Source of the DNA: RUG11462 sp045649405
GTDB taxonomy: Bacteria; Bacillota; Clostridia; Oscillospirales; Acutalibacteraceae
Reading direction: 5' to 3'
DNA length: 64,000 nucleotides
NCBI GenBank assembly: GCA_045649405.1
Contig: JAZRPW010000024.1
Location: 12,579 to 76,578 of the forward strand
Shown: piece by piece, positions 63,446-64,000 of the stretch
How positions within the stretch are numbered: position 1 is the first letter of the stretch
Layout: the number at the start of each line of letters is the position of its first letter
Position numbers and translations under genes: made by a program
The notes under the pieces: model-generated
What the model was told of the DNA's origin: nothing
Database searches by the model: none
The model's input: the letters and a program-made list of their open reading frames with translations, nothing else

Positions 63446-63468
63446 AAAAAAGCGGCATCAAAGCCGCG
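63446..63468 (-). terminator. Terminator of rnpB
   Basis: Hairpin CGCGGCTTTGATGCCGC followed by TTTTTT on the minus strand, 17 bases downstream of the RNA's 3' end. It stands directly before rlmD. Confidence 0.85.
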
Positions 63469-63484
63469 TGTATTTAAAAATAAT

Positions 63485-63815
63485 GCGAGTAAATCTGTAA
63501 GCCGAGTTCTGTCGTGTACGGTTATCTATCTGGGACAGATGTTACCATCTGCCTCAAGCCGCTTTTCAGGGTAGCATCGAGCAAATGCATGGCCCCTTGT
63601 TAGCGTTGCATCGAATAGGGTTTACAGGGCACCTTGTGTTACCACAAGGTCGGTGAGCTCTTACCTCGCCTTTCCATCCTTACCTTTACAGGCGGGTTAT
63701 TTCTGTTGCACTTTCCCGGGGGTCGCCTCCCGCGGCCGTTAGCCGTTATTCTGCTCTGTGATGCTCGGACTTTCCTCATTTGAAAAATTCAAACGCAACC
63801 GTATAATCTACTCGC
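63485..63815 (-). ncRNA. rnpB: RNase P RNA, class A
   Basis: The catalytic RNA of RNase P, which trims tRNA 5' leaders. On the minus strand it contains the universal 5' element GAGGAAAGTCCGAGC and the 3' element ACAGAACTCGGCTTAC, which pair to form P4. GCGAGTA at the 5' end pairs with TACTCGC at the 3' end to form P1. Length is about 331 bases. A consensus promoter and a terminator flank it. Confidence 0.95.
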
Positions 63816-63821
63816 TTCTTT

Positions 63822-63850
63822 ATTTTAAAACAAAACCTACAAAAAGTCAA
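63822..63850 (-). promoter_or_regulatory. Sigma-A promoter of rnpB
   Basis: TTGACT and TAAAAT with a 17-base spacer on the minus strand, seven bases before the RNA 5' end. Confidence 0.75.
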
Positions 63851-63860
63851 CAAATTAACC

Positions 63861-63896
63861 AAAAACCGCTGTAACAAAATTGCTACAACGGTTTTA
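63861..63896 (-). terminator. Terminator of the gene beyond the right edge
   Basis: Hairpin AAAACCG-TTGTA / TACAG-CGGTTTT with one bulge, followed by TTTTGG on the minus strand. A second hairpin (TGCCCC...GGGGCA) lies at 63901-63923; the two share a CGGTT element. Confidence 0.7.
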
Positions 63897-63967
63897 AGTT
63901 TGCCCCTTAACGGTTCGGGGGCAGTTGTTTTATTATATGAGCATAACCTTACTTAAAATACTTAAAT

Positions 63968-64000
63968 TTAATCATTTAATTCTAACTCTTCTATTGGATT
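63968..64000 (-). CDS. C-terminal end of a minus-strand gene entering from the right edge
   Basis: Ten codons (NPIEELELND) and a TAA are open to the window edge on the minus strand. The acidic tail and the two hairpins downstream fit the end of a real gene, but too little is visible to identify it. Confidence 0.35.
   Translation of the reverse strand, partial: NPIEELELND

Overview
The window is AT-rich and densely coding. It looks like the chromosome of a low-GC, anaerobic, plant-fibre-degrading member of the Clostridia, in the Ruminococcus/Oscillospiraceae-like range. This assignment is an inference. It rests on type I dockerin modules on secreted enzymes, Thr-rich linkers, a split transketolase, Firmicute gene order (ecfA1-ecfA2-ecfT-truA; yggS-sepF-ylmH-divIVA; cdaA-cdaR) and a class A RNase P RNA. 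No phage, insertion sequence, CRISPR array or rRNA gene was seen.

Left part (1-35.9 kb, all minus strand). The lepA promoter at 35.9 kb starts a long run: lepA, miaB, a ylbF-like gene, mutS, a giant BspA-type surface protein, mutL, miaA, an HlyD-like adaptor, yggS, sepF, ylmH, divIVA, lspA, a RluA-type synthase and a HAD phosphatase. These genes cover translation, tRNA modification, mismatch repair and cell division. A two-gene transketolase follows from its own promoter. Next come a Thr-rich secreted protein, a GH5 endoglucanase and a dockerin-bearing beta-helix protein. The last run is ruvC-ruvA-ruvB, glmM, an rRNA-type methyltransferase, the ECF transporter core, truA, a DUF5711-like protein and a cvpA-like gene cut by the window edge.

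Middle part (35.9-46.5 kb). Plus-strand units encode a DUF4364-like regulator, a MntP-type manganese exporter, and a GtrA/YfhO pair that probably decorates cell-wall polymers with sugars. On the minus strand lie a dockerin-bearing GH16 glucanase and a 1051-residue modular secreted protein followed by a 47-codon peptide gene. A divergent AraC-family regulator faces that pair across an intergenic region containing a perfect 18-bp palindrome. A MazF/EndoA-type RNase without an adjacent antitoxin follows.

Right part (46.6-64 kb). An XRE regulator, a DnaD-like protein and a DnaI/DnaC-like loader (apparently starting at AUU) precede a DUF3048 lipoprotein. A second unit holds a GT-C membrane protein, cdaA (c-di-AMP synthase), cdaR and a comEA-like gene. 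tRNA-Thr(CGU), dedA, a DUF212 protein, tRNA-Gln(CUG), an SH3-C39 secreted protein, cysK and maf follow. The last minus-strand unit is two RlmD-type methyltransferases, a small membrane protein, a TPR-NucS-like nuclease fusion and a PAP2 phosphatase. rnpB lies near the end.

Most distinctive are the secreted proteins. Three share a Cys-rich plus strongly basic C-terminal module, two others carry dockerins, and one of the module carriers sits between mutS and mutL. The AraC / modular protein / micro-peptide locus at 41.7-46.1 kb is the best candidate for an undescribed system.
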